From positions 135,693 to 199,692 of the forward strand of contig NZ_VZRA01000004.1 of the NCBI RefSeq assembly GCF_008802355.1: a stretch of DNA of 64,000 nt, read 5' to 3'. Under the pieces are notes generated by a model. It did not search any database and was not told the origin of the DNA. It worked only from the letters and a program-made list of their open reading frames with translations. A program made the translations under genes and the position numbers. This DNA comes from Oryzomonas sagensis. Lineage in GTDB: Bacteria; Desulfobacterota; Desulfuromonadia; Geobacterales; Pseudopelobacteraceae. Numbering within the stretch: position 1 is the stretch's first letter; each line of letters begins with the position of its first letter. This document shows positions 18,975-26,826 of the stretch, in pieces.

Positions 18975-20361
18975 CCGCCGCAACGTTGTGAAGAGCCACA
19001 CGCTCCCATGCATCATGTCAAAGATGCGGGTGGCGTTTCTCCTTCTGGCGGTTATGCTTGCCCCTGCTACAGCAGTAACATATGCCGAGACATGCGTAAC
19101 GTCATCCTGCCATATTCCTTTTAATACCATAAAAAATATGCATCAGCCGGTCAAGGAGTGCGACTGCCTCTCCTGTCATCTGCAAAAAAACAAGGAACAC
19201 CCGTTCAAGGGAGGTAAAAGCTTCGACGTGACTGCCAAGGGGAGTGCGCTGTGCTCTCAGTGCCACGATGCGATGGGAAAAAAGAAAGTAGTACATTCCC
19301 CGGTCAAGGACGGTGACTGCCTCTCCTGTCACAAACCCCACGGCGCAAACGGCCGCTTTCTTCTCGGCGATAGCGAAGACCAGACAGTGCTCTGTCTGGG
19401 CTGCCATGATAGCGCACCTTTCAGCCGGAAATACGTTCACGGCCCGGTGGCGAGCGGGAGTTGCACGACGTGCCATGACCCGCATCAATCTGACGCCAAG
19501 TCCCTTTTAAAAGGCGCTTCCCGCGAAGTCTGCCTGGCGTGTCATGCCCATTTTGCCAAGAAAATGCAGGCTGCGGCGATCATCCACCCTCCCGTGAAGA
19601 AAGAGCCGTGCACATCCTGTCACGACCCGCACAGTTCGGCATGGCCCAACCTCCTGAAACGGGCGATGCCGGACCTCTGTACAGGCTGCCACAAGGAAAC
19701 CGGGAAAAAGATCAAGAACAGTCAAGTCCCCCACAAACCTGTCATTGAGGGCAAGCTCTGCGCCAACTGCCATACGGCCCACTTCTCCAAGGCCCGGGGG
19801 CTGCTTCTGGCCGATGACGAGAAAAGCGCCTGCCTCGGCTGCCACAACACCGACAAGCTTGGCGACCCGGCCCTGAGCAACATCAAAAAGGAACTGGATG
19901 TGAGCAAACACCTGCATGGCCCGATCCAGAAGGGGCGGTGCAGTGGTTGTCATTCTCCCCACGGGTCCGACTTCCCTCATATTCTGGCTGGAAACTACCC
20001 CAGCGATTTTTATGTCGCCTATAATGATGACAGCTACAGCTTATGCACAAAGTGCCATGACAAAAATCTCTTCCGTTTCGCCGAAACGACGCTCTATACA
20101 AAATTCCGTAATGGCAGCAGGAACCTTCACTATGTGCATGTTAACTCCAGTAAGGGGCGCAGCTGCCGGGCTTGCCACGAGCCGCACGCATCAAACGGCC
20201 CAAAGCTGGTCAGTGCCGATGGCGCAAGGTTTGGCCAATGGCGGATCAAGAGCCGTTTTCAACTTACTCCGACCGGCGGGAGTTGCGCTCCGGGATGTCA
20301 CCGCCGCTTTCGTTACGATCGGATAACACCGTTCGACCTGAACGCCACAACTCAAAAATAG
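18961..20361 (+). CDS. Multiheme c-type cytochrome, 13 CXXCH plus 2 atypical sites
   Basis: The product is 466 residues. I count 13 CXXCH motifs (for example CLSCH, CSQCH, CTTCH, CTSCH, CANCH, CRACH), a CX4CH near the mature N-terminus (CVTSSCH) and a CX3CH at the C-terminus (CAPGCH). Many sites are followed by DPH or KPH and spaced about 25-30 residues, the pattern of paired-CXXCH nanowire-type cytochromes. The start is uncertain: the ATG at 18961 overlaps the previous gene, but a signal peptide reads best from the ATG at 19015 or 19024 (MRVAFLLLAVMLAPATAV). It is a periplasmic or outer-surface electron carrier, followed by a strong terminator. Confidence 0.92.
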   Translation: MTTSDRRNVVKSHTLPCIMSKMRVAFLLLAVMLAPATAVTYAETCVTSSCHIPFNTIKNMHQPVKECDCLSCHLQKNKEHPFKGGKSFDVTAKGSALCSQCHDAMGKKKVVHSPVKDGDCLSCHKPHGANGRFLLGDSEDQTVLCLGCHDSAPFSRKYVHGPVASGSCTTCHDPHQSDAKSLLKGASREVCLACHAHFAKKMQAAAIIHPPVKKEPCTSCHDPHSSAWPNLLKRAMPDLCTGCHKETGKKIKNSQVPHKPVIEGKLCANCHTAHFSKARGLLLADDEKSACLGCHNTDKLGDPALSNIKKELDVSKHLHGPIQKGRCSGCHSPHGSDFPHILAGNYPSDFYVAYNDDSYSLCTKCHDKNLFRFAETTLYTKFRNGSRNLHYVHVNSSKGRSCRACHEPHASNGPKLVSADGARFGQWRIKSRFQLTPTGGSCAPGCHRRFRYDRITPFDLNATTQK

Positions 20362-20386
20362 CATCCTTTCATAATCATGCCATTCA

Positions 20387-20412
20387 AAAACGGCGCCTGT
20401 GGGCGCCGTTTT
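20387..20412 (+). terminator. Rho-independent terminator
   Basis: CGGCGCC (20391-20397), a TGTG loop and GGCGCCG (20402-20408) are flanked by A4 and T4, giving an 11-bp extended stem. It ends the 13- to 15-heme cytochrome transcript. Confidence 0.85.
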
Positions 20413-20582
20413 CCATCCAGGATCACGATAACACGGTTTCCGCCTGGTGCATATGCCCCACCTGTTTTTGCGGTCAGAGTGATATCCCCCTCGGCCGCTG
20501 CCTGCACATCCCGCATCCCCAACTTCAAACTATTTTATCTAATATAATCAATGTGTTGTAATTTATAAAAATATTTAAATAC

Positions 20583-20598
20583 TGGCATTTAACTTGCT
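20583..20598 (+). promoter_or_regulatory. Sigma-54 (-24/-12) promoter
   Basis: TGGCAT-N5-TTGCT has the GG and GC exactly 10 nt apart and matches the consensus at all diagnostic bases. The start point would be near 20609, 150 nt ahead of the 4-heme cytochrome start. An orphan sigma-54 activator is encoded at 16200. Confidence 0.65.
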
Positions 20599-20758
20599 AA
20601 ATCATCAATCGACTTGCAACAACAAGGTTCTTGTAAGGAAGCCGTCTCTTTGGGGGAAGAGGTTGTTTCCGAAAGGTTGCAGGGAGTATCGAAAGGGAGC
20701 CTACGTATCATCCACAAGAGCTAACCATTTAGCCCCATTTCAGGAGGAAATTTCATTC

Positions 20759-21568
20759 ATGAATAAACAGATCATTACCCTTGTCGCCCTCGCAGGCATC
20801 GTTGCGGGTACAACCATCGCCTATGGCGCCGCCGGTTCCAATGGCGGCGGTATTGTCGGTTCCAAGCACGATATGAACGTATTTCTCACCACCAACGGCG
20901 GCACGAAAGACCTTGATCAGCGTGTCTGCGCCTACTGCCATACCCCGCACCACGCAGCCGACCCGACGCAAACCGTCACGAAAACGGTGACCAATCCAAC
21001 CACAGGTCTTTCAACGGATATCACGTATAGCGTCTACGTACCTCTCTGGAGCCGTGCCGTTCTCACCTCGACCTTTGACCAGTACGTCAGCGCCACCTTC
21101 AATCCCGCAGCTGACGGCAAATTTTACGACAACATGGCCGGTCCATCACGCCTTTGCATGAGCTGCCACGATGGTGTCACCGCCGTTGACTCCTACTATG
21201 GGAAAACCGGCACCGTAACCCAACTGGGAGACGATCAGATGAACTACTTCGGCCAGAATCACTTTGCCATCGGTCAGTCGTTTGGTCTTGCCAATGATCA
21301 CCCGGTCGGCTTCGTCTATGCCGACATGCAGACAAACCCCAAATATGAGTTGAAAGCTGCCGCTTCACCCATCGGGACCAAGACAATTGCCGATGTCCTC
21401 ACAAACATCGACGGGGTTGGGGCTGTCATGACCTGTGCCTCCTGTCACGACGTCCACAACGGCACTGCGGTGCAAAACACCGCACCCGCTTCCGGACGCG
21501 GTTACTTCCTGCTCGCGGCACAGAAAGACTCCGCGTTGTGCCTCTCATGCCATGACAAGAACAAATAA
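20759..21568 (+). CDS. Four-heme c-type cytochrome (doubled CXXCH family)
   Basis: The product is 269 residues. A signal peptide (ALAGIVAGTTIAYG) precedes GSKHDMNVFLTTNG and four heme sites: CAYCHTPHHA, CMSCHDG, CASCHDVH and CLSCHDK. The SKHD...CHTPHH beginning closely resembles that of the cytochrome at 26826, so the two are paralogues. AGGAGG lies 11 nt before the ATG. It is transcribed alone, from the -24/-12 promoter at 20583 to the terminator at 21602. Confidence 0.92.
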   Translation: MNKQIITLVALAGIVAGTTIAYGAAGSNGGGIVGSKHDMNVFLTTNGGTKDLDQRVCAYCHTPHHAADPTQTVTKTVTNPTTGLSTDITYSVYVPLWSRAVLTSTFDQYVSATFNPAADGKFYDNMAGPSRLCMSCHDGVTAVDSYYGKTGTVTQLGDDQMNYFGQNHFAIGQSFGLANDHPVGFVYADMQTNPKYELKAAASPIGTKTIADVLTNIDGVGAVMTCASCHDVHNGTAVQNTAPASGRGYFLLAAQKDSALCLSCHDKNK

Positions 21569-21601
21569 TTGAATTTGTGTCTGGCATTCGCAGCTCTTTG
21601 G

Positions 21602-21628
21602 GGGCTGCCGGAATCCGGCAGCCCTTTT
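21602..21628 (+). terminator. Rho-independent terminator
   Basis: GGGCTGCCGG (21602-21611) and CCGGCAGCCC (21615-21624) form a 10-bp stem with a 3-nt loop, followed by TTTT. It separates the 4-heme cytochrome from the NHL/barrel operon. Confidence 0.88.
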
Positions 21629-21731
21629 CTTCTAAGAATTTTATATGGTTATGCATATATATTTATACTGGATTTATGGAGCGCGCAATCCGACACAGCA
21701 GTTTATTACCGTTAAACACAAGGGGGATGGC

Positions 21732-22979
21732 ATGAACAGAAGGTGTGTAATTCCTGAAAAGGCGTGGAGCACGGGCGTGAAGTGGGTCGCGTTAACGCTT
21801 TTGTCGATCGCTTTGACCGCCTGCGCCAGCCAATCCACTAATAAGCGAGTTTTCTGGCCCGCTCCTCCCGATTTGCCGCGCGTTCAGTTTTTGATGTCCA
21901 TAAAGGACTCAAACGACGTCATGGAGAGCAAGACGTTATCGCTTCTGGCTCTCAACAGCAGCAACGGCGATGACTTCATACCGGTGGTCAAACCCTACGG
22001 GATCGCCGCCGGTCACGGCAAGATATATATCTGCGATACGGTTCAGGCAGAGGTCCTCATCATTGACCTTCCCAAGAAAAAAATGACCCGCCTGCCGGGC
22101 AATATCAATGCGGGGCGGCTGAAAAAACCGGTAAACGTGGCGGTCGACGAACAGGGCAACATCTATGTCGCCGATACGTCGCGGCTTGAAGTGTTGCAGT
22201 ACGACCCGGAAGGTTCTTTCCTGCGCAGCTTCGGCAGCGGCAAAGATCTGAAACCGGTTGCCGTGGCGGTAGAGGGGGATTTTGTCTACCTCCTGGATCA
22301 GTCCAGCAGCCAGATCCACATCTTCGATCGGATCAGTGGCGATTACCAAAAATCCATCGGCCGTGACGAGGATCCCCGTAGAGGTCTTTCCGGCCCCACC
22401 AACATGGCGGTTGACGGCAAAGGAGCGCTTTACGTCTCCAACTTCGGTACCGGTAAGATCATCAAGCTGGACCGGGACGGCAACTTCCTCATGGGGTATG
22501 GCCGCCTGGGCGTCAACTTCGGTGAATTCGGCCGTCCGCGCGGGGTTGCTGTGGATAATGACGGCCTTGTCTATGTGGTCGACGCCGCCGCACAACAGGT
22601 GCAGATATTTGATGCGCAGATGCAGTTGCTGATGTTCTTCGGCGCTCCGGGCACGCCGGGTTCGCTCAATATCCCGGCCGGTATTGCCGTCACCGGCGAC
22701 AATCTCGACTATTACCAGAAGATGGCCGCACCGGGCTTTATCCTTGACAAGGTGCTCTTCGTGGTGAGCCAGGTCGGTGATCATATGATCAGCATTTACG
22801 GACTGGGCAAGAAACAGGGGCTCGACTACGACGCCGAGTACAAAAAGGCGCTTGCCGATCAGGAAAAACGGGCGGCGGAGGCTTTGGAAAAGGCCCGCAA
22901 GGCTCAGGAGGAAAAGGAGAAGACCCCTGAACAACCAGCTGACGCCGGGAGTAGCGATAGCGCTCCACCGGCAAAGTAG
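21732..22979 (+). CDS. NHL-repeat lipoprotein
   Basis: The product is 415 residues. The lipobox is LTAC. Five to six NHL beta-propeller repeats follow (KPYGIAAGHGKIYICDT, KPVNVAVDEQGNIYVADT, GPTNMAVDGKGALYVSNF, RPRGVAVDNDGLVYVVDA). A charged Lys/Glu helix and a Pro/Ser-rich tail close the protein. AGGGGGA precedes the chosen ATG; the longer N-terminus lacks a ribosome site. It is first in an operon with a 5-heme lipoprotein, an outer-membrane barrel, a second NHL lipoprotein and an 11- to 12-heme cytochrome. It is likely a structural partner of that conduit on the outer membrane. Confidence 0.88.
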   Translation: MNRRCVIPEKAWSTGVKWVALTLLSIALTACASQSTNKRVFWPAPPDLPRVQFLMSIKDSNDVMESKTLSLLALNSSNGDDFIPVVKPYGIAAGHGKIYICDTVQAEVLIIDLPKKKMTRLPGNINAGRLKKPVNVAVDEQGNIYVADTSRLEVLQYDPEGSFLRSFGSGKDLKPVAVAVEGDFVYLLDQSSSQIHIFDRISGDYQKSIGRDEDPRRGLSGPTNMAVDGKGALYVSNFGTGKIIKLDRDGNFLMGYGRLGVNFGEFGRPRGVAVDNDGLVYVVDAAAQQVQIFDAQMQLLMFFGAPGTPGSLNIPAGIAVTGDNLDYYQKMAAPGFILDKVLFVVSQVGDHMISIYGLGKKQGLDYDAEYKKALADQEKRAAEALEKARKAQEEKEKTPEQPADAGSSDSAPPAK

Positions 22980-22997
22980 CGGCGAGGCCATTTCCCT

Positions 22998-23612
22998 GTG
23001 AAGACAACGCATATGAGTGGGCGCCGCTTCAGGTGTCTCGCCCTGTCGGTGTGCCTAATCTGGCTGGTTACTGGCTGCGATCCCGTGACCCGCCATAAGG
23101 CCTTGACCTCTATCCTGGATGGTTACCCAACCTTGCCGCCTGTCGAGGAGATCTGCCGGGAGCACGAAGAGCGGGCTAAGGCGGTCTGTTTACAACAGAA
23201 AACAGCCTCTGTTCCACTCTCACCAACGGCGGCCCGGGGTTCCGAGCACAACCCCTATAAGGAGAAACTCTGCAATTCTTGCCATAAAGCGGACAAGGGG
23301 GGCGGGAGCGGCGGCGAAGATGGACTGTTGATCAAGCCCCGGGAATACCTTTGTGTTACCTGCCACAAGGACCTGCTGACAAAGCGGTTTCAGCACGGTC
23401 CCGCGGCGGTCGGCGATTGCTTGGCCTGTCATCTCCCTCATACCTCCGCCAACCCGGCGCTGCTCAACACGAAGAAAGAGGCTCTCTGCGTCAAGTGCCA
23501 CACCGAGCGCCGCAAAGCGGTCCGTATGCACGACCTGTTCGTCGAAAAGGGAATAACCTGCGATAACTGTCACGATCCCCATTCCGGGGATTCGATGTAC
23601 TTCTTGAAATAG
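22998..23612 (+). CDS. Five-heme lipoprotein c-type cytochrome
   Basis: The product is 204 residues from a GTG start with GAGG upstream; an ATG 15 nt further in is an alternative. The lipobox is LVTGC. Five CXXCH sites occupy the C-terminal two thirds (CNSCH, CVTCH, CLACH, CVKCH, CDNCH), the last followed by DPHSGDS. It lies 18 nt behind the NHL gene and 8 nt before the barrel gene. In porin-cytochrome conduits a small lipoprotein cytochrome plugs into or sits beside the barrel; this one is the best candidate for that role here. Confidence 0.9.
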   Translation: MKTTHMSGRRFRCLALSVCLIWLVTGCDPVTRHKALTSILDGYPTLPPVEEICREHEERAKAVCLQQKTASVPLSPTAARGSEHNPYKEKLCNSCHKADKGGGSGGEDGLLIKPREYLCVTCHKDLLTKRFQHGPAAVGDCLACHLPHTSANPALLNTKKEALCVKCHTERRKAVRMHDLFVEKGITCDNCHDPHSGDSMYFLK

Positions 23613-23620
23613 CCCCCGCA

Positions 23621-25681
23621 ATGGAGACTGCTGCCGGAGCCAAAGGTTTCATGAACCCCGCCTCGATACGAGGCAACACTCAGCCGAGGAGTCCTCTCGG
23701 ACGATGGGATATGCTCCGTTTCCTGGCGCAGGGCATTTGGGTGCTCGGCGCGGCAACCGTGCTGTTTCCCGTCTCAGCCCAAGCGTCGCGTTTCACCTTG
23801 CTCGGCCTGAGCGGTTTGCACCAGTCCGCGGAGCTCAGCTATAACTTCAACGACAATCAGAGTGAGACCAAGTCTACAACGAACCGGTCGACCAACAACG
23901 ATTTCAGCGAAACCTACACCATTGGCGCCGGGTACTCGATTCTACACCCCCGCCTGCTCCGCGGCGACGCGAATATTTCCCTCTCTTCCAATCAGACGTT
24001 GGTGAACAATACCGCGGAAGGCGGTTCTACGGGCACCAACATGCGTATCTCTTACGATGTCAACGGCATCATACTCGACCGTATGAATTACCCCTTCAAT
24101 TTCTCCGTCTCTTCATCCACTGGAACTGTCCGGCCGCCTTTCAGCCGGGCTTACACACTCGACATGGAGAGCCAGAACGTCTCCTTCAGCATCCCAAACG
24201 GGCAATTACCGATTACCGTAACCTACAGCAGAAACGCGTCGACAACCCACGGGCTTGCCGACGACATCGATCAAACCTCTCAGGCGGCATCTATTTCGTT
24301 CCGCAATAGTGTGGACGATCTAAGCAAGACGAGACTTTCCTTCACTCAGTCCTTCGATCGACAGACACTGCTCGGCAGCGAGAGAACCGACAACCGGAAC
24401 GCCATTGTCGTCAACATTGCCAACACCCTGTTCTGGAAAAACATTCAAGGATTGCAACGTCAAATTGATTCAATGTATGTCTACAACGAGCAAAGCGGCA
24501 GTTATCCCGAATTGCAGTCAAGTGTCGCCTCAACTCTCAACTGGCAGATCGGAAAGGCGCTGGACAGCAAACTTGCTTATGTGAAAAGCCGCAACACAGA
24601 TGTGCACAATAACAACGACCAGCAGAGCATATCCGGTTCGCTCTCGCAAAAATATCTCAAGTGCCTGCTGACCACCGTTGGCGGTTCTCTTGCGCAAGGG
24701 AGCTATAATGACGGTTCAGACCGCACCGCCTCGTGGAATGGACGAGTAGCCTATACCAATGAACTGCCCCGGGAGAGCTCGGTCAGGCTCGACTACGGCT
24801 ACCAATATGTAATCCAGGAGCGCAAGCGCTCAGACGTCAACCTGGCAAACGTCGAGAAAACCACTCTCAGCGGCCCCTTTCCCCTGTTTCTCGACTTGGC
24901 GGCCCACAATATCGACAGCGGCACCATCGCCATATTCAAGGACGCCGCAATGACAATCCGCTTCAGCGACTTCAGCACCGTCTTTTCCGGATTTCAGACC
25001 AGGTTGCTGATCAACTCGGACCCCGGTGTTCCTTTTGTCTACATCAGCTATTCGTATCGCCAGAGCCCGAACATCACGTTTGCAACCGCGGGCCATACCG
25101 TCGGTGGAAAGCTCAGCCTGCTCGACAAAAAGTGTGTTCTCCATGCCAATTACAGCTACAGCGACAGCCGGATTCTCGCCGGAAGCGACCCCAGTTCGAC
25201 GATCGGGGCAAATACCCATATCGATGCCGGCATCGACGGTCTACTTGGCCGCCATACCCTGTCTCTCGAATATTCGCTCAATAAGAGTGTTTTTCAGAGG
25301 CTCCAACAAGTCGAGACAAACTGGATACATACCTTGCAAGCTGCGAAGGCGTCGCTTCTGACCAAGGCAAACGATCGGTATTCCTGGTACGAAAACACCT
25401 CTATCGGTACATCATCTACGCAGGGATGGGACAACACCTTTCTTCTCTCCACCGCTTACAGCCGTGTGATCACCCCAAATTTGAGGGGCAAGGCGACACT
25501 GGGGTACTTCAACATGATTACCAGTTCGGTAGTCAGCAACAGATTCAGCATTGAGCTCGGCCTGGAAGGCAACTTCGGCAGAACGGTCGTCACGCTCGAC
25601 TCTTCGGCAAACTGGGGTTTTTCCCCCTCGAGTTATAGTCATAGCCAAACCGTTAACCTGAAATTACGGAGGATATTTTGA
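23621..25681 (+). CDS. Outer-membrane beta-barrel of a porin-cytochrome conduit
   Basis: The product is up to 686 residues. The best signal peptide starts at the ATG at 23711 (MLRFLAQGIWVLGAATV, cleavage near AQA); ATGs at 23621 and 23651 give a long unhydrophobic leader, so the true start is unsettled. The mature chain is made of alternating amphipathic strands rich in Ser, Thr, Asn and Tyr with no heme motif, and ends in LKLRRIF with a terminal aromatic residue. Length and context (cytochromes and NHL lipoproteins on both sides) fit the barrel component of a Geobacter-type conduit. I could not assign it to a named barrel family by eye. Its stop overlaps the next start (TGATG). Confidence 0.8.
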   Translation: METAAGAKGFMNPASIRGNTQPRSPLGRWDMLRFLAQGIWVLGAATVLFPVSAQASRFTLLGLSGLHQSAELSYNFNDNQSETKSTTNRSTNNDFSETYTIGAGYSILHPRLLRGDANISLSSNQTLVNNTAEGGSTGTNMRISYDVNGIILDRMNYPFNFSVSSSTGTVRPPFSRAYTLDMESQNVSFSIPNGQLPITVTYSRNASTTHGLADDIDQTSQAASISFRNSVDDLSKTRLSFTQSFDRQTLLGSERTDNRNAIVVNIANTLFWKNIQGLQRQIDSMYVYNEQSGSYPELQSSVASTLNWQIGKALDSKLAYVKSRNTDVHNNNDQQSISGSLSQKYLKCLLTTVGGSLAQGSYNDGSDRTASWNGRVAYTNELPRESSVRLDYGYQYVIQERKRSDVNLANVEKTTLSGPFPLFLDLAAHNIDSGTIAIFKDAAMTIRFSDFSTVFSGFQTRLLINSDPGVPFVYISYSYRQSPNITFATAGHTVGGKLSLLDKKCVLHANYSYSDSRILAGSDPSSTIGANTHIDAGIDGLLGRHTLSLEYSLNKSVFQRLQQVETNWIHTLQAAKASLLTKANDRYSWYENTSIGTSSTQGWDNTFLLSTAYSRVITPNLRGKATLGYFNMITSSVVSNRFSIELGLEGNFGRTVVTLDSSANWGFSPSSYSHSQTVNLKLRRIF

Positions 25682-26826
25682 TGAAACGCTCACCGCGCCA
25701 TTCAGGGGGACAGCATGGTGGATCATCGGCCGCAATTCCCCTGGCATGGCTTCTGATGCTTGCCCTCGTAATGGGAGGGGCGGGGTGCGCCATTGCCCCT
25801 GCGCCGCACGCCGCGACAATGATCGATAAGATCGTCTGGCCGCCCCCGCCCATGGCGCCCCGCATCGTCTGGGTCCAAACCATCGCCACTGGCAATGATG
25901 TCGGAATCCGCAAGGGGTTCTGGGGCAGATTATGGGGCACGGTCTTTGGTGAGGAGGCGATGCGCATCACACGCCCCTACGGCCTCCACGTAGATGGCAA
26001 AAGGAGAATTTTTATCGCGGATACGGGAGGGCAGGCCATTCATGTCATCGATCGGGCTTCGGGACGTTACGAACTGGTCAGGGGGGATGAAGCCAACCGG
26101 CTCTTGTCGCCGATCGGCGTTGCGGAGGATAGGCGCGAAATTATCTACGTGAGCGACTCGGCAGCGGGAAAAATCTATCGGTTCAATCTTAACGATTTAA
26201 AGATTGGGGCGTTCATATCCCAGGGGCTGCAGCGCCCGACCGGCATCGTTTATAATCCGCACAACGACCTGCTTTATGTCAGCGATACCCTGGCCGGCCA
26301 GGTGGTAGCGTTCACTACCCAAGGCAGGGAAGTCTTCCGTTTCGGCATGCCGGGTGAAAATCCGGGGCAATTCAACCGTCCCACGGATCTGGCGACCGAT
26401 GGAGGGGGACGTCTCTTCGTAACCGATGCACTCAATGGCCGGGTGCAGATATTTGCCGCCAATGGGGTCTATCTGAAAGGATTCGGCAAACAAGGCGACG
26501 CGTCGGGACTCTTTGCCAAACCCAAAGGGATCGGCATTGACAGCGAAGGGCATATGCATATCTGCGATGCCCTCTTCGATACGGTACAGATATTCGACGA
26601 AGACGGGCAATTTCTGCTCAGCTATGGCAACCGGGGGAGCGGCAAAGGAGAACTCTGGATGCCGTCGGGGCTTTTTATCGACCACAATGATTTCATATAT
26701 GTCGCCGACACGTACAACAACAGGCTCCAGGTGTTCCGGTACATCCGGGAGGTAAAGGAAGATTCGCAGGCTGAGGCCGCTTTGGGGGCGGTTGAAGAAC
26801 AGGCATTCGATAAAGGAGAACCGTGA
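25681..26826 (+). CDS. Second NHL-repeat lipoprotein
   Basis: The product is 381 residues. A lipoprotein signal (GGAGC) precedes an IVWPPPPMAPRIVWV segment nearly identical in pattern to that of the NHL lipoprotein at 21732 (VFWPAPPDLPRVQFL). About six NHL repeats follow (RPYGLHVDGKRRIFIADT, RPTDLATDGGGRLFVTDA, KPKGIGIDSEGHMHICDA, MPSGLFIDHNDFIYVADT). It is translationally coupled on both sides: TGATG with the barrel gene and TGATG with the cytochrome behind it. It is a paralogue of the first NHL gene, presumably part of the same outer-membrane complex. Confidence 0.9.
   Translation: MKRSPRHSGGQHGGSSAAIPLAWLLMLALVMGGAGCAIAPAPHAATMIDKIVWPPPPMAPRIVWVQTIATGNDVGIRKGFWGRLWGTVFGEEAMRITRPYGLHVDGKRRIFIADTGGQAIHVIDRASGRYELVRGDEANRLLSPIGVAEDRREIIYVSDSAAGKIYRFNLNDLKIGAFISQGLQRPTGIVYNPHNDLLYVSDTLAGQVVAFTTQGREVFRFGMPGENPGQFNRPTDLATDGGGRLFVTDALNGRVQIFAANGVYLKGFGKQGDASGLFAKPKGIGIDSEGHMHICDALFDTVQIFDEDGQFLLSYGNRGSGKGELWMPSGLFIDHNDFIYVADTYNNRLQVFRYIREVKEDSQAEAALGAVEEQAFDKGEP

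Larger units (their letters stand above)
20362..20758. other. Promoter region of the 4-heme cytochrome
   Basis: This 397-nt gap holds the terminator of the upstream cytochrome, then a Pro/Cys-codon-like GC-rich stretch without an intact frame. An AT-rich segment and a -24/-12 promoter at 20583-20598 follow. The roughly 150-nt leader downstream of that promoter is long, but I could not fit it to a known riboswitch. Confidence 0.5.

Noticed and set aside
20600-20758. Long leader of the 4-heme cytochrome as a c-di-GMP (GEMM-type) riboswitch
   Set aside because: The conserved GEMM core elements could not be found by eye; a covariance-model search would settle it.
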